Shown in pieces: positions 21,993 through 33,060 of a stretch of DNA of 64,000 nt (the stretch's first letter is position 1; the number at the start of each line of letters is the position of its first letter). The DNA is from Gadus chalcogrammus (Eukaryota; Chordata; Actinopteri; Gadiformes; Gadidae). Position numbers and translations under genes: made by a program. The notes under the pieces are model-generated. The model saw only the letters and a list, made by a program, of their open reading frames with translations, searched no databases and was not told the origin of the DNA. The stretch covers positions 3,923,813-3,987,812 of the forward strand of contig NC_079412.1 of NCBI RefSeq assembly GCF_026213295.1. Direction: 5' to 3'.

Positions 21993-24900
21993 TCAGCGGT
22001 TGGATCGGCTGGAACTGGTGCGCAGTGTGTGTAGCTCTGTGAAGGTCTGGAACACCTCGTGTTTCTTCTTGGTTGGCGGAGATGGTAGGTCCTTCGCTGG
22101 CATGCACAGCGCTGTGACTCTCTGGTGGAAAGCATGCCAACAAACATTCCTAAGCAACCTATTCATAGTTCATAAATTTGGCTATGGTGTCCTAGCCTGG
22201 CTCTGCCCACCTAAGTACTTCCTCTCAATTTTAATTTCCCTTCATTACTACGTCTGGGTCTGCAGTATGTTAGTGGGTTTTCTCTGTCAAACTTTTCTGC
22301 GTCCAATCAGCGAACAGAGGGAGTGGCTGAGAAGAATGACGTTAAAGTCAGCGCTCGTTGACGGACATCTTCACGAACAGTGTTTGGTATGTTTACAGCC
22401 TGCGCGCAACTTGATTCCCGGCCAAACGTTAGCGATTGGTTACGGCAGATCCAGAGTGGCACTGGGCAGATCCAATAGTTTTAAACTTCAACACACACCG
22501 TAAATGAGTTAACGTTTCTCAATTGAGTAGGTCCAGTCTCTCTCTGTGCAAATTAAATGAAGTACGAGAGTCGGGTAGGACCAGGCTAATGGTGTCCAAG
22601 ATAATTCAACAATAATATTTTGACTATTAGCTAGTTAAATATCTTTGTTCTTAACTCTCTATTATATAACTTGCCCTGATGCATGAAAACTCTTAACTTT
22701 ATCATGCGAGCAGAAGGTTCTAAAGCATCATCATACCTCGCTTAGTGAGCCAGGAGTGACCGTCAAGGCGTAGAGCATCCAGAGCGGAACCAACATGGTC
22801 GATGAGAGAGTCAAGAACCCGCCGATGACGTAGCCCCACCAGGGGTATTCATATTCGTTGTTAAGCTTCAGAGGCGTATATTTCACCAAAGAAAAGACCA
22901 GAGTGCACTAAAATGAAATCAGACACAGGTTTAGATGAAGACTTTAAAAGTGCTGATGGTACTTCTATTTCAGTGTTATTCACGCTTGTTTATTTGTTGG
23001 TCATTCTGCAACATTCTTGGGATTCCAACCATGAATAAGGTGGAATTGTTCAGAATGTAAACGAGGTGTTGATGAAGTTCCCACGATGAAACTACAATGA
23101 GTGCTAAAACCCAGAAGGTTGTTAAATAACCAGTGATAAAGTGCATATAAGAATATACATATTTTTATTATCTTAATTTAGTTTAATGTATTCATTTTTA
23201 ATTTACTTACAGTGCAGACCGCTGGAGTAAGGTACTGCCAACAGTATTTCATGAAAGGCCAGGGCCGGTAGCCAATCATATCCTGTATATTATCATAATG
23301 ACGATCTGAACCTAGAAGAATAGAATGACTTATGTAAGCAATTCATTCAGCCACATTATTTACATGTATTCTGAAGAACATTCTCTCAATATGCAGTACA
23401 CTTCATGACATCTCACCATATACCCAACCCACGCATGCAGACTGGAGAATCGCAAAAAAAAGGAGTGTCATTCCACTGCAGGCATAGTGGTCAAATAACA
23501 GAAAAACATACAGTCCGCCCTGCATAAAAAAGAAAAAACATTAATGCAAACACAACTTTCACGATGAACCCATCAGGGTCATCTTCCTAAAAAAAATATG
23601 TATTTAAAAAAAATGTCCCTCACATCTGTGACCATCAAAAGACCAATGAGGAAGCTTCCAACACAGAGGGCGAGCAAAAGGAGTTTACGCCGAACACCAG
23701 TTCTGAAGATTGAGGGATACAGGTCGGATAACGCAGTCACCAAAGACTCTTGGTTAACAAACTGAAATCCAAAGAAAGTCATGATGGATTACATTTTCAG
23801 AGATATGTTGTGCACGTTAAATGAATAGACGGCTCAAAGATTTTACCTCACTGTCCAAACCCAGGAAGATGATCATAATGAAGAAGGAGACAGCCCAGAG
23901 CTGAGGTACAGGCATCATGGACACTGCACGGGGGTATGCTATGAACACCAGCCCAGGACCTGGAGGTGGTTCAGTAATAATCTCATTCAATAGGCTCAGG
24001 CATACAGTAGAAGTTCACAGTCAGCCTTTGATTTGCATTACCAGAACGCCCTGGGCGGCATACAAGATGACAGATATTACATTTATCAAGCATTTTTTAC
24101 CTGATTCGGCTACCATGGAAATATCCACGCCCTGCTCGTATGCCATGAAACCAAGCACAGAGAAGATGGCAAAGCCAGCTACAAAGCTGGTGAGGCTGTT
24201 CAACAGGCACAGATAGATACAGTCTCTGTGAAGATAAAATACAAGTGTCAGTTTGAACTCAACTCTAATAGAGGCAAGTACATGCTTTTGAAAGACACAA
24301 ACAACGGCTCTGGTATATAATATAATCATCCACATTTGACAACAGTTTTGGAACTGTTGAGAGTCGAGAGATCCCTACATTATATGTGAAAGTACCTGTA
24401 CATACAGGTTCAACTTTTGTAACACATCAATGGTTTTTACTATATCCGAGTATGGGTGGAGACCAGTTTAAAATGATTTAGATAATGCTGCATATCATCT
24501 CATCTCATCTAATTTTCGTCCGCTTATCCGGGGTCGGGTCGCGGGGGGAGCAGATCAAGCAGGGGGCCCCAGACTTCCCTTTCCTGGGCCACATTGACCA
24601 ACTCTGACGGGGGGATCCCGAGGCGTTCCCAGGCCAGTGTTGAGATATAATCTCTCCACCTAGTCCTGGGTCTTCCCCAAGGTCTCCTCCCCACTGGACG
24701 TGCCTGAAACACCTCCCAAGGAAGGCGCCCAGTGGGCATCCTTACCAGATGCCCAAACCACCTCAGCTGACTCCTTTCTAAGTAAAGGAGCAGCGGCTCT
24801 AATCCGAGTTCCTCACGGATGGCTGAGCTTCTCACCCTATCCCTAAGGGAGACGCCAGCCACCCTTCTGAGAAAACTCATCTCGGCCGCTTGTACCCTCG

Positions 24901-27900
24901 ATCTCGTCCTTTCGGTCATCACCCAGCCCTCATGACCATAGGTGAGGATAGGAACGAAGATCGACCGGTAGATCGAGAGCTTTGCCTTGCGGCTCAGCTC
25001 TCTTTTCGTTACAACGGTGCGGTAAAGCGAACGCAATACCGCCCCCGCTGCTCCGATTCTCCGGCCAATCTCACGCTCCATAGTACCCTCACTCGCGAAC
25101 AAGACCCCGAGGTACTTGAACTCCTTCACTTGGGCTAAGGACTCATTTCCTACCCGGAGTAAGCAATCCATCGGTTTCCTGCTAAGAGTCATGGCCTCAG
25201 ATTTAGCGGTGCTTATCCTCATCCCAGCCGCTTCACACTCGGCCGCCAGCCGATCCAGTGAGTGCTGAAGGTCACAGGCCGATGATCCAATGAGGACCAC
25301 ATCATCTGCAAAAAGCAGTGACGAGATCCTCAGACCACCGAACTGCAACCCCTCCCCACCACGACTACGCCGAGATATCCTGTCCATGTATATCACAAAC
25401 AGGATTGGTGACAAGGCGCAGCCCTGGCGGAGACCAGCACCCACTGAGAACGAAACTGACTGGCCGTTGAGGACGCGAACACAGCTCTCGCTTTGGGAGT
25501 ACAGGGATTGGATGGCCCTGAGGATAGACCCCCTTACCCCATACTTCCGCAGCACCTCCCACAGTTTCTCCCGGGGGACCCGGTCATACGCCTTCTCCAG
25601 ATCCACAAAACACATGTAGACCGGATGGGCATAATCCCATGCCCCCTCCAGGATCCTTGCGAGATTGAAGAGCTGTTCCGTAGTTCCACGTCCGGGGCGA
25701 AAACCGCATTGTTCCTCTTCAATCTGAGGTTCGACGATCGGCCAAACCCTCCTTTCCAGCACCTTGGAGTAGACTTTACCAGGGAGGCTGAGAAGTGTGA
25801 TACCCCGGTAATTGGCACACACTCTCTGGTCCCCCTTTTTGAACAGGGGAACCACCACCCCGGTTTGCCACTCCTTTGGCACTGTACCCGACTCCCACGC
25901 AATGTTGATTAGGCGTGTCAACCATGACAGCCCCTCAACACCCAGAGCCTTTAGCATTTCTGGCTGGATCTCATCAATCCCTGGGGCTTTGCCACTGCGG
26001 AGATGTTTGACTACCTCAGTGACCTCCACCAGGGAAATTGACGACGAAACACCATCAACCTCGAGCTCTGCCTCCAACATAGAGGGCGTGTTATTCGGAT
26101 TCAGGAGTTCCTCAAAGTGTTCCTTCCAACGTCCGACGACCTCCTCAGTTGAGGTCAACAGAGTCCCATCCTTACTGTACACAGCTTGGATGGTTCCCCG
26201 TTTCCCCCTCCTGAGGTGCCGGATAGTCTTCCAGAAACACTTTGGTGCCGACCGAAAGTCCTTCTCCATGGCCTCTCCAAACTTCTCCCACACCCGCTGC
26301 TTAGCCTCCGACACTGCAGCAGCTGCAGCCCTTCGGGCCTGTCGGTACCCTGCAACCGAGTCAGGAGTCCTCCAGGTTATCATATCCCGGAAGGCCTCCT
26401 TCTTCAAACGGACGGCTTCCCTGACCACCGGTGTCCACCACGGTGTCCGAGGGTTACCTCCCCTTGAGGAGCATAAGACCCTGAGGCCACAGCTAGCCAC
26501 CGCAGCTTCAGCAATGGAGGCTTTGAACACCGCCCACTCCGGCTCAATGCCCCCAACCTCCACAGGAATGCCAGAAAAACTCAGCCGGAGGTGTGAGTTG
26601 AAGATACCTAGGACGGGGGCCTCCTCCAGCCGTTCCCTGTTCACCCGCACTACTCGTTTGGGCTTACCAGGTCTATCCGGAAATTTCCCCCATTCCCTGA
26701 TCCAACTCACAACCAGATGGTGGTCGGTTGACAGTTCCGCCCCTCTCTTTACCCGAGTGTCCAAAACATGCGGCCTCAGATCAGATGACACGATCACAAA
26801 ATCGATCATTGATCTTCGGCCTAGGGTACTCTGGTACCAGGTACACTTATGAGCACCCTTATGTTCGAACATGGTGTTTGTTATGGATAATCCATGACTA
26901 GCACAGAAGTCCAATAACAAACGACCGCTCGGGTTTAGATCAGGGAGGCTCTCCAGGTGTCTCCATCGTTGCCCACGTGGGCGTTGAAGTCACCCAGCAG
27001 AACTACGGAGTCCCCTACTGGAGCCCCATACAGGACTCCATTCAGGGTCTCCAAGAAGGCCGAGTACTCTGAGCTGCTGTTTGGTGCATACGCACAAACA
27101 ACAGTCAGAGTTTTCCCCCCTACAACCCTTAGGCGCAGGGAGGCGACCCTCTCGTCTACCGGGGTAAACTCCAACACCGCGGCGCTCAGCCGGGGATTTA
27201 TGAGTATCCCCACAGACAATCGTTCCCTCTTGTTCAGATGGTGAAAACTCCTAACGCTACCGTTCAATTCGCCATTGGAAGTCCAATTACCTTTTGCAAA
27301 CAATGTCACTGGATACACAATTTGTTAATCGATAAATAATTAATTAAATGTACCTGTAGCAGTTGTTGCTGTAATTGTTGTAACTCCCTAAAGCGGTCAA
27401 AACACCAGTGCATATTCCATAGGAATAAAATATCTGGCTGCCAGCATCCAACCATACCTGCAAATGAATAAAGGAAAAAGCTAAAAGTCGATTTTTAGTT
27501 TTGTGGAACCATTGCTTGTGTTATCATGGTCCTACCTGTGGATCCATGAGTCTGGACGGGTCAGGGTAGAGGTAGAAGATGATCCCGTCTTTAGCCCCTG
27601 GTAACGTCAGGCCGCGAACCAGCAGCACAAACAGCATCAGATACGGAAAAGTTGCAGTGAAATACACTATCTGAGAAGGAAAACGTATATGAGAAGAAAG
27701 TGTATAGGTAAATATTAGAGCTGTCAGTTAAACGCGTTATTAACGGCGTTAACGCAAACCAATTTTAACGGCGTTAAAAAAATTATCGCGCAATTAACGC
27801 AATTACTTTATAAAAAAAAATAAAAAAAGTTTTTTTTTTTTTCTTTTTTCTTTGGCTCAAAACAAAGAAGCAGTAGCCTGACTGCTATGTTCAAATGACA

Positions 27901-30900
27901 TTTGTTCAAAGCAGTCGTTTAATTGCACTATAGGCTCTTTTTTTGTATCGTCCTGTTTTGATCAGTATGCCAATGTTGTTATCAATAAAAAATAATTTGC
28001 ACAAGGCAAGCCGATGCACTTCACCATGTTGATAATATAATTAAAATGAGAAGAATTATGGGACAAAAAAATCAAGGGATATTTAGCATAGAAAAATAAT
28101 TAGCGATTAATCGTGAGTTAACTATGACATTATTGCGATTAATCACGATTAAATATTTGAATCGCTTGACAGCTCTAGTAAATATATTATAATAAACCAT
28201 ATATTCTGCTATATGACATCATTGGTGATTCAACCATACCTTTCCTGTCGTCTTCACCCCATTCCAGACACAAAAGTAACAGATGACCCAGGCAAGCAGT
28301 AGACAAAGGGCAAGATCCCAATGCACATTGCCAAGATCCTCAATTCCACCTGACAAACCTAATATTCTTCTCCTGTTAAACAAACATAAGTTAGACAAAG
28401 CCAAAATGTGGCATGCATAGACCATTTGAGGGGAAGAGATGGAAATCTAAAACATTTTCTCCTTCAAAGAGGCACCCTAAAAAGTACTTTACACTTAAGC
28501 TTTCTCTATAGTGGGATTCTACAGTGTATTGCATCCATATTTTCTCAAATAACATGATATGGGTGTTGACCCCCAGGAACCCTTGTGGCTTCCATGTGCA
28601 CACCACCGCAAATACATTTAATCGAATTATAACTCCTTCAACTTACTCCCAAAACTCTATGACAGAAGATGTGTCCGTCAAGATGTCTCCTTCCGAGGTT
28701 CGATTATGACCATGCTCAAAACAGGTTTCTGGTTAATAAAAAAGGAAATGAGGGGTATTACATTGTCCCTTAAATAACATATCAATGAAAATGTATGGCA
28801 TGTAATACAGGTGTCTAATAGAACAAATACAATTTAAAAAAAGTAAATAAATAATAAAGACAACATAAATGTGAACCTGTGTTCCAACTGTTTCCACAAG
28901 TCGCCCAGGGAAGCTCCGCATGGAAGGAGAAGAAGAGAAAGAGAATGGCCCACGCCAGGATGACAATGTAGTACACACCAGTGTACAAGACCACCACTTG
29001 ATTACCGAAGCCTAGGCCTGTCAGGAAATGGTCACAACCACACACATATTACAGAAATATTTAGCTAATTTTCAGCTTGTAGATCCAGCTGCTTTATCCT
29101 TTTCTTCCTCTGGTTTTGTTTTGGAAAGCATGGCTTGTGAGTTACAAATGTAATTTTATATTACATTTAAATATTGAGTTAATTTACATATGGATATAGC
29201 CAATGTAAAACTAGCTATGAGTAGCTATGGTGTTTCCTTAGCCACAGCCCACGAGCAACTAAACAATGTCAGATAATAATAATAATAAATAATAATACAT
29301 TTAATTTAGAGGCGCCTTTCAAGGCACCCAAGGTCACCTTACAGAGCACAAAGTTATCATAAATCGTTTAAAAACAAGACATTGTGGAAAAATAATAATA
29401 ATAAATAAATAAATTAAACAAAAACAGGTGAGTTTTGAGTTGTGACTTGAAGGTTGTAATGGTGTCTGACTGTTTTATGTGTGGGGGGAGGGAGTTCCAG
29501 AGCCTGGGTGCTGAACAGCTGAATGACCGGGCACCCATTGTAATAAGTCGTGATGTGGGGATACATAGTAGTCCAGCAGAGGTTGAGCGGAGGGAGCGGG
29601 AGGGAGTGTATTCTTGGAGGAGGTTGCAGAGGTAACTTGGGGCTAGGTTGTGGAGAGCTTTGTAGGTGAGGAGTAGGGTTTTGTATTGGATGTGGTAGTG
29701 TACTGGGAGCCAGTGAAGTTGGATGAGGACAGGGGTGGTGTGGTCAGATGATTTGGTGCGGGTGATGATCCGGGCGGCTGAGTTCTGAATGATCTCACCG
29801 GACTGGTGAGTCCGGTGAGGAGGGCGTTGCAGTAGTCTATGCGTGATGTGACAAATGAGTGAACTAGGATTTCAGTGCTGGATTGGGTCAGTGATGGGCG
29901 GAGTCTGGCGATGTTGCGGAGGTGGAAGAATGCAGTCCGGGTGATGTTGTGAATATGGGGTGCGAATGAGAGGGTGTTGTCCAGGATGACGCAGAGGCTC
30001 TTGACTTTGGAGGAGAAGGGTACTGGGAATCCATCGATGATTATGAGTGGAGCTGGGGTGTGTTGTGATTTGGTGAGGGTGGATTTGGAGCCTAAGCCCT
30101 GCTTAGATATTCAGCCTTCCTGATCCATCGACAACTGTGGACGTGTACTGGTGATGCAGACACACAGATGGTTTGTACTGGTAAATACATAGATTGTTGG
30201 CTTTTTCTTAAGGACCCTTGTTCAATGCTTCCTTTACTATCCCACTAACTAGCACAAATGCTGTCCTTGAGGAAAGAAATAATGTTCCTGTGTGAAAATG
30301 TGTTGAAAAACTCTCACAGTATGATTTGGGGGCCCATTCTGCTAGAGACGAGATTCTTGTACGCATTCGTTAAATACTTTGATATACTTTGATTAGGATT
30401 AACATCTCACACACTAAGAGCGTGAGGCCAAATATACCTTGAAATAGTGGACATATCTTTTTCCAACAGGTGATTCCCCCCTGGCTAGTGTACTGGCCCA
30501 AGGACGTCTCCAGGAAGAAGAGGGGGATCCCACAGGTGATCAGAAACAAGATGTAAGGTATGAAGAAGGCCCCTGTGAAAGATGGTAACAAAATATGACA
30601 TTCATCAATGTAATGATCTGATCGGTCTTAATCTCAAATACATATTTTCTATGGCAGGGTAGTATTGTGGCTATTACAATCCTAGAGCAAGATGCTTAAC
30701 CCCTACACAAATTCAGTGTGTCTTTTTTTTGTGAGCGTGTGTGTAAATGAATAGTTAGACGAGTAGATTTTCTTGATCTTCAGCACATATCAGTAATGCA
30801 ACTTAGGTTGAGTGAAACAGCCAAATAAACACTTACCACCACCGTTTTTGTAGCAAAGGTATGGAAACCTCCAGACATTTCCGAGACCAACAATGTTTCC

Positions 30901-31011
30901 AGCCACTGCCAGAAAGTACTGTACTTTATTGGCCCACTGCTCCCTCTCCGGGGGTCTGGTTGGAATGTCCCCACTCTGTACTGCATTCCCTGACTTGTAG
31001 CCCTGCTCCAT
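21993..31011 (-). CDS. SLC6 family Na+/Cl- dependent transporter (GAT/taurine/betaine branch), complete, 14 coding exons
   Basis: Coding exons, 5' to 3': 31011-30837, 30572-30438, 29017-28877, 28728-28647, 28372-28240, 27670-27536, 27457-27354, 24225-24101, 23959-23847, 23761-23624, 23519-23417, 23311-23211, 22907-22737 and 22121-21993. They total 1785 nt, or 594 aa, the family's usual length. All junctions are GT..AG and the phases agree. TM1 has [18 protein letters not shown] (residues 42-59). Extracellular loop 2 has Cys144 and Cys153 and an NRT glycosylation site at 159. TM6 reads [19 protein letters not shown] (275-293). [14 protein letters not shown] and [11 protein letters not shown] follow as in GAT2/GAT3/BGT1. 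The protein would import a GABA-, taurine- or betaine-like solute at the plasma membrane. Which paralogue it is cannot be settled by eye: the TM1 substrate residue is Asn39 where GAT2 and GAT3 have Glu. Introns hold two MITEs, an RTE-type LINE and an L2-type LINE. Confidence 0.95.
22193..22588. mobile_element. hAT-type MITE, TSD ATGGTGTCC
   Basis: Ends TAGCCTGG and CCAGGCTA are flanked by identical ATGGTGTCC (22184-22192 and 22589-22597), an 8-9 bp target duplication. It is 396 bp with no coding sequence. It lies in the last intron of the SLC6 gene. Confidence 0.85.
24524..26920 (-). CDS. RTE-type LINE polyprotein: endonuclease end plus reverse transcriptase
   Basis: A 798-codon open frame. 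It starts in the C-terminal half of the APE endonuclease ([11 protein letters not shown]), then a linker. The RT has [72 protein letters not shown] and the catalytic [11 protein letters not shown]. The C-terminal tail has [15 protein letters not shown] and [11 protein letters not shown], typical of RTE/Rex3-like elements. It copies LINE RNA at a nicked target. The true protein began further upstream: the rest of the endonuclease is in another frame at 26935-27318, separated by a small deletion. RT open but element not autonomous. Confidence 0.88.
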   Translation of the reverse strand: MLLDFCASHGLSITNTMFEHKGAHKCTWYQSTLGRRSMIDFVIVSSDLRPHVLDTRVKRGAELSTDHHLVVSWIREWGKFPDRPGKPKRVVRVNRERLEEAPVLGIFNSHLRLSFSGIPVEVGGIEPEWAVFKASIAEAAVASCGLRVLCSSRGGNPRTPWWTPVVREAVRLKKEAFRDMITWRTPDSVAGYRQARRAAAAAVSEAKQRVWEKFGEAMEKDFRSAPKCFWKTIRHLRRGKRGTIQAVYSKDGTLLTSTEEVVGRWKEHFEELLNPNNTPSMLEAELEVDGVSSSISLVEVTEVVKHLRSGKAPGIDEIQPEMLKALGVEGLSWLTRLINIAWESGTVPKEWQTGVVVPLFKKGDQRVCANYRGITLLSLPGKVYSKVLERRVWPIVEPQIEEEQCGFRPGRGTTEQLFNLARILEGAWDYAHPVYMCFVDLEKAYDRVPREKLWEVLRKYGVRGSILRAIQSLYSQSESCVRVLNGQSVSFSVGAGLRQGCALSPILFVIYMDRISRRSRGGEGLQFGGLRISSLLFADDVVLIGSSACDLQHSLDRLAAECEAAGMRISTAKSEAMTLSRKPMDCLLRVGNESLAQVKEFKYLGVLFASEGTMEREIGRRIGAAGAVLRSLYRTVVTKRELSRKAKLSIYRSIFVPILTYGHEGWVMTERTRSRVQAAEMSFLRRVAGVSLRDRVRSSAIREELGLEPLLLYLERSQLRWFGHLVRMPTGRLPWEVFQARPVGRRPWGRPRTRWRDYISTLAWERLGIPPSELVNVAQEREVWGPLLDLLPPRPDPG
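26935..27310 (-). pseudogene. RTE-type LINE endonuclease fragment, out of frame
   Basis: It reads [20 protein letters not shown], then [20 protein letters not shown] and [14 protein letters not shown] (endonuclease D-x-N box). It then runs into a stop near 26935. After GDTWR the text resumes in the next frame at [16 protein letters not shown], so roughly 5-6 codons were lost with a frame change. Confidence 0.8.
27716..28177. mobile_element. hAT-type MITE, TSD GTAAATAT
   Basis: Ends TAGAGCTGTCA and TGACAGCTCTA are perfect 11-bp inverted repeats flanked by GTAAATAT on both sides (27708-27715, 28178-28185). Subterminal TTAACGGCGTTAA and GCGATTAATC words repeat at both ends. It is 462 bp with an AT-rich core, in a SLC6 intron. 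Confidence 0.92.
29273..30090 (-). mobile_element. L2-like LINE, 3' fragment
   Basis: On the - strand the end is GGTGACCTTGGGTGCCTTG, AAAGGCGCCTCTAAATTAAA then an ATT-rich tail, a typical fish L2-type 3' end. Upstream frames translate to pieces such as [18 protein letters not shown] and [10 protein letters not shown], the C-terminal region of L2/CR1-type RT. The 5' end is truncated near 30090. A short deletion near 29803 is visible by comparison with the copy at 57373-59598. It lies in SLC6 intron 2. Confidence 0.8.
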
Positions 31012-32087
31012 GTCAACCTCTCCAGCGCTCCAGCTGGATCACATGTACATGGGTTTGGGGTTTTTAAGGACGTCACACAACAAGGTATAAATCTCGGCTA
31101 ATTTTTGTGACATAAGATGTGCTATATTCATATTATGGATAGATGTGTTGTTAAAGGATTTGCCCATTTTGATCCGACCCCAGATTAATTGTTGACATTT
31201 TGCGTTGTGTATGTCGAGATGTAAAAAGTAAAAAGTATTTAGCCAGTTATGCTCATCATACTTTATTTATAAATACTGAATACATTAAAAAACAAAGACT
31301 TATTCTTTACTATAGAAATGTTTGGTTTTAGTCTAAAAGTGCCTAAAATAGTTGGGATGTATTTATTTGGTTAAAAGCTGTATCAAACGATGAGATCCTT
31401 GGTAAATGCATTTTGCTGCAGGGGGCTTTCTTGCTTCCACCAACAAAGGCAGCAACTTTCTAGGTAAGAACCAATGAAAATGCAGCTGGTTCCTCGTCTG
31501 TTTGAGAGCAGGCTGGAACTGCCTTGCCTTTATCAATAGTGCCCACAAATGAACAATCCATTCATTTAGAATGCTGTGTTCCTATCAGTTAAAAAACACA
31601 CCTTTCTACACCTCAAAGACCTCTGCAAATCTCGTTCTGCACTCCGAATACAGAATTATCACACTGCCTGAAACGCACGGAAGTCAGATCACATGCACAG
31701 TGCGGGTGTAAACACAAAATCAAAAGTTGGAGAGCTAAGCTACATAGCCATAGGCATTTTGTATTGGACAGAACCAAGCTTCAAATACTGATTCAAACAA
31801 GTTTGATTCTTGTTGTTTCTATAGCCTTTTATTTTTGCCTTATGTCTGTCAGGCAATAAACATTGCTTAAATACATTTGGTCTCTCTCCCTCCCCCTCCC
31901 CCTCTCCCTCTCCCTCTCCCTCTCCCTCTCCCTCTCCCTCTCTCGCTCTCTCTCTCTCTCTCTCTAGCGGAAGAGGCAGGGCCAGGCTGAGCCAACATCT
32001 GCGCATTTTCCACCTGCATTAATGGAGTTAATTTCTAGCTTTTTAAGCTGCTAGGCGCAGAGCCGGCCCTTCCTATATGCCAACTAA
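31012..32087. other. upstream flank of the SLC6 gene
   Basis: Just above the start codon the - strand reads GTTGACATGGAG, an acceptable start context. A TGACGTCC word near 31067-31074 and a TTTTTAAGG stretch could be promoter elements, but a 5' UTR intron is equally possible. No other gene was seen. Confidence 0.35.
31880..31966. repeat. (CCCTCT)n / (TC)n microsatellite
   Basis: About ten CCCTCT hexamers followed by a TC run. It reads as GA-rich on the strand of the SLC6 gene. Confidence 0.95.
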
Positions 32088-32669
32088 GGGTGCACTCACA
32101 CTAGGCCATCTGGCCGTGGCCGTTGGCCGTTTTCACACCTAACCGTGCTCAAATGGCCCCATTGTTCTCTGGCCTGCACTCACACTAGGCCATCTGGCCG
32201 TGGCCGTTGGCCGTCGCAGCTGTGGCCTGGCCACGGAAGGCTCTTGTACATACGTCATCACGTCGTAACACGTCATCACCAAGCGTCCGCTGCATGGACC
32301 ATAATAAAGTCTGCCACCAGTCAGAGTTTTAACAACAATGGACATCAACACAGAGAACACACCAACAGTTGAACCGCTAGACGCGATGTTTACCGTTTAA
32401 TGGGAAAGAATGCTCGTCGCCTTTATTATGTCCGTGACCGTCGCATTGACTACAAGTCATCCAGCTCAGGTTGCGTAGCTGTGCGTGTGCGCGTGTCGGC
32501 TCATTAGCATCTGTACCGTAGCGGCCTGTGCCGTAGCAGCACACCTCTCCCAAGTGGCCAAATTGGCCCGGCCTGGCCAGACTGGCCACACTCACACTGG
32601 CAGATTTGAGCACGGTTAGGTCTGAAATCGGCCACGGCCACGGCCAGATGGCCGAGTGTGAGTGCACCC
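32088..32669. mobile_element. Harbinger-type MITE, TSD TAA
   Basis: Left GGGTGCACTCACACT and right AGTGTGAGTGCACCC are perfect inverted ends. The arms continue for about 70 bases through GGCCATCTGGCCGTGGCCGT and ACCTAACCGTGCTCAAAT with few changes. TAA flanks both sides (32085-32087, 32670-32672). The left terminal segment is partly repeated at about 32178. It is 582 bp, non-coding. Confidence 0.88.
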
Positions 32670-32845
32670 TAAGTGGCCGCTTAGGGCCCCCGACCGCCAG
32701 GGGGTCTCCAAGAGTGCTGTATTTTTTTTATGTGTTGACGTGTGTCCCGATAGGACTCACTATATTGATGCACCTAGCCGTTCCAGAATCACTCCAGAAT
32801 CATGCTGTGACACCATGCTGTCAACAAGGTCACCATATATATAGG

Positions 32846-33060
32846 TGTGCTTACATATATCTTACGATAAAGTGAATTGCTTGCTTTATAATTTCTTGTG
32901 TGCTTAAATATATCCTAAGATAAGGTAAATTGGTTACCTTATAACTTCTTGTGTACCTCATATCTTTGAGAAAGTAAATTGCTTACTTTAGATATTCTTA
33001 TGTGTTAAAATTGTGTGCCTTAAAATGTCTTACCATAGAGCCAACTGGTTACATTATATA
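32846..33060. repeat. diverged ~53-bp tandem repeat
   Basis: Three to four copies share TGTGCTTA..TATATCTTA..GATAA.GTAAATTG.TTACTTTATA..TTCTTGTG with heavy divergence. No coding role was seen. Confidence 0.55.

Larger units (their letters stand above)
24485..27310 (-). mobile_element. RTE/Rex3-like non-LTR retrotransposon, 5' truncated
   Basis: The - strand element lies in SLC6 intron 7, in the same direction as the gene. Its 3' end (GGGTCGCGGGGGGAGCAG then a TGAGA repeat tail at 24490-24510) resembles fish RTE elements. It carries endonuclease and reverse transcriptase. The 5' end starts inside the endonuclease domain at about 27300. Confidence 0.88.

Noticed and set aside
21967..22503. 178-codon + strand open frame near the SLC6 3' end
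   Set aside because: It overlaps the terminal SLC6 exon in antisense and the hAT-type MITE; no domain was recognised.
25812..26852. 346-codon open frame opposite the RTE-type LINE
   Set aside because: Antisense shadow of the 798-codon RT frame.
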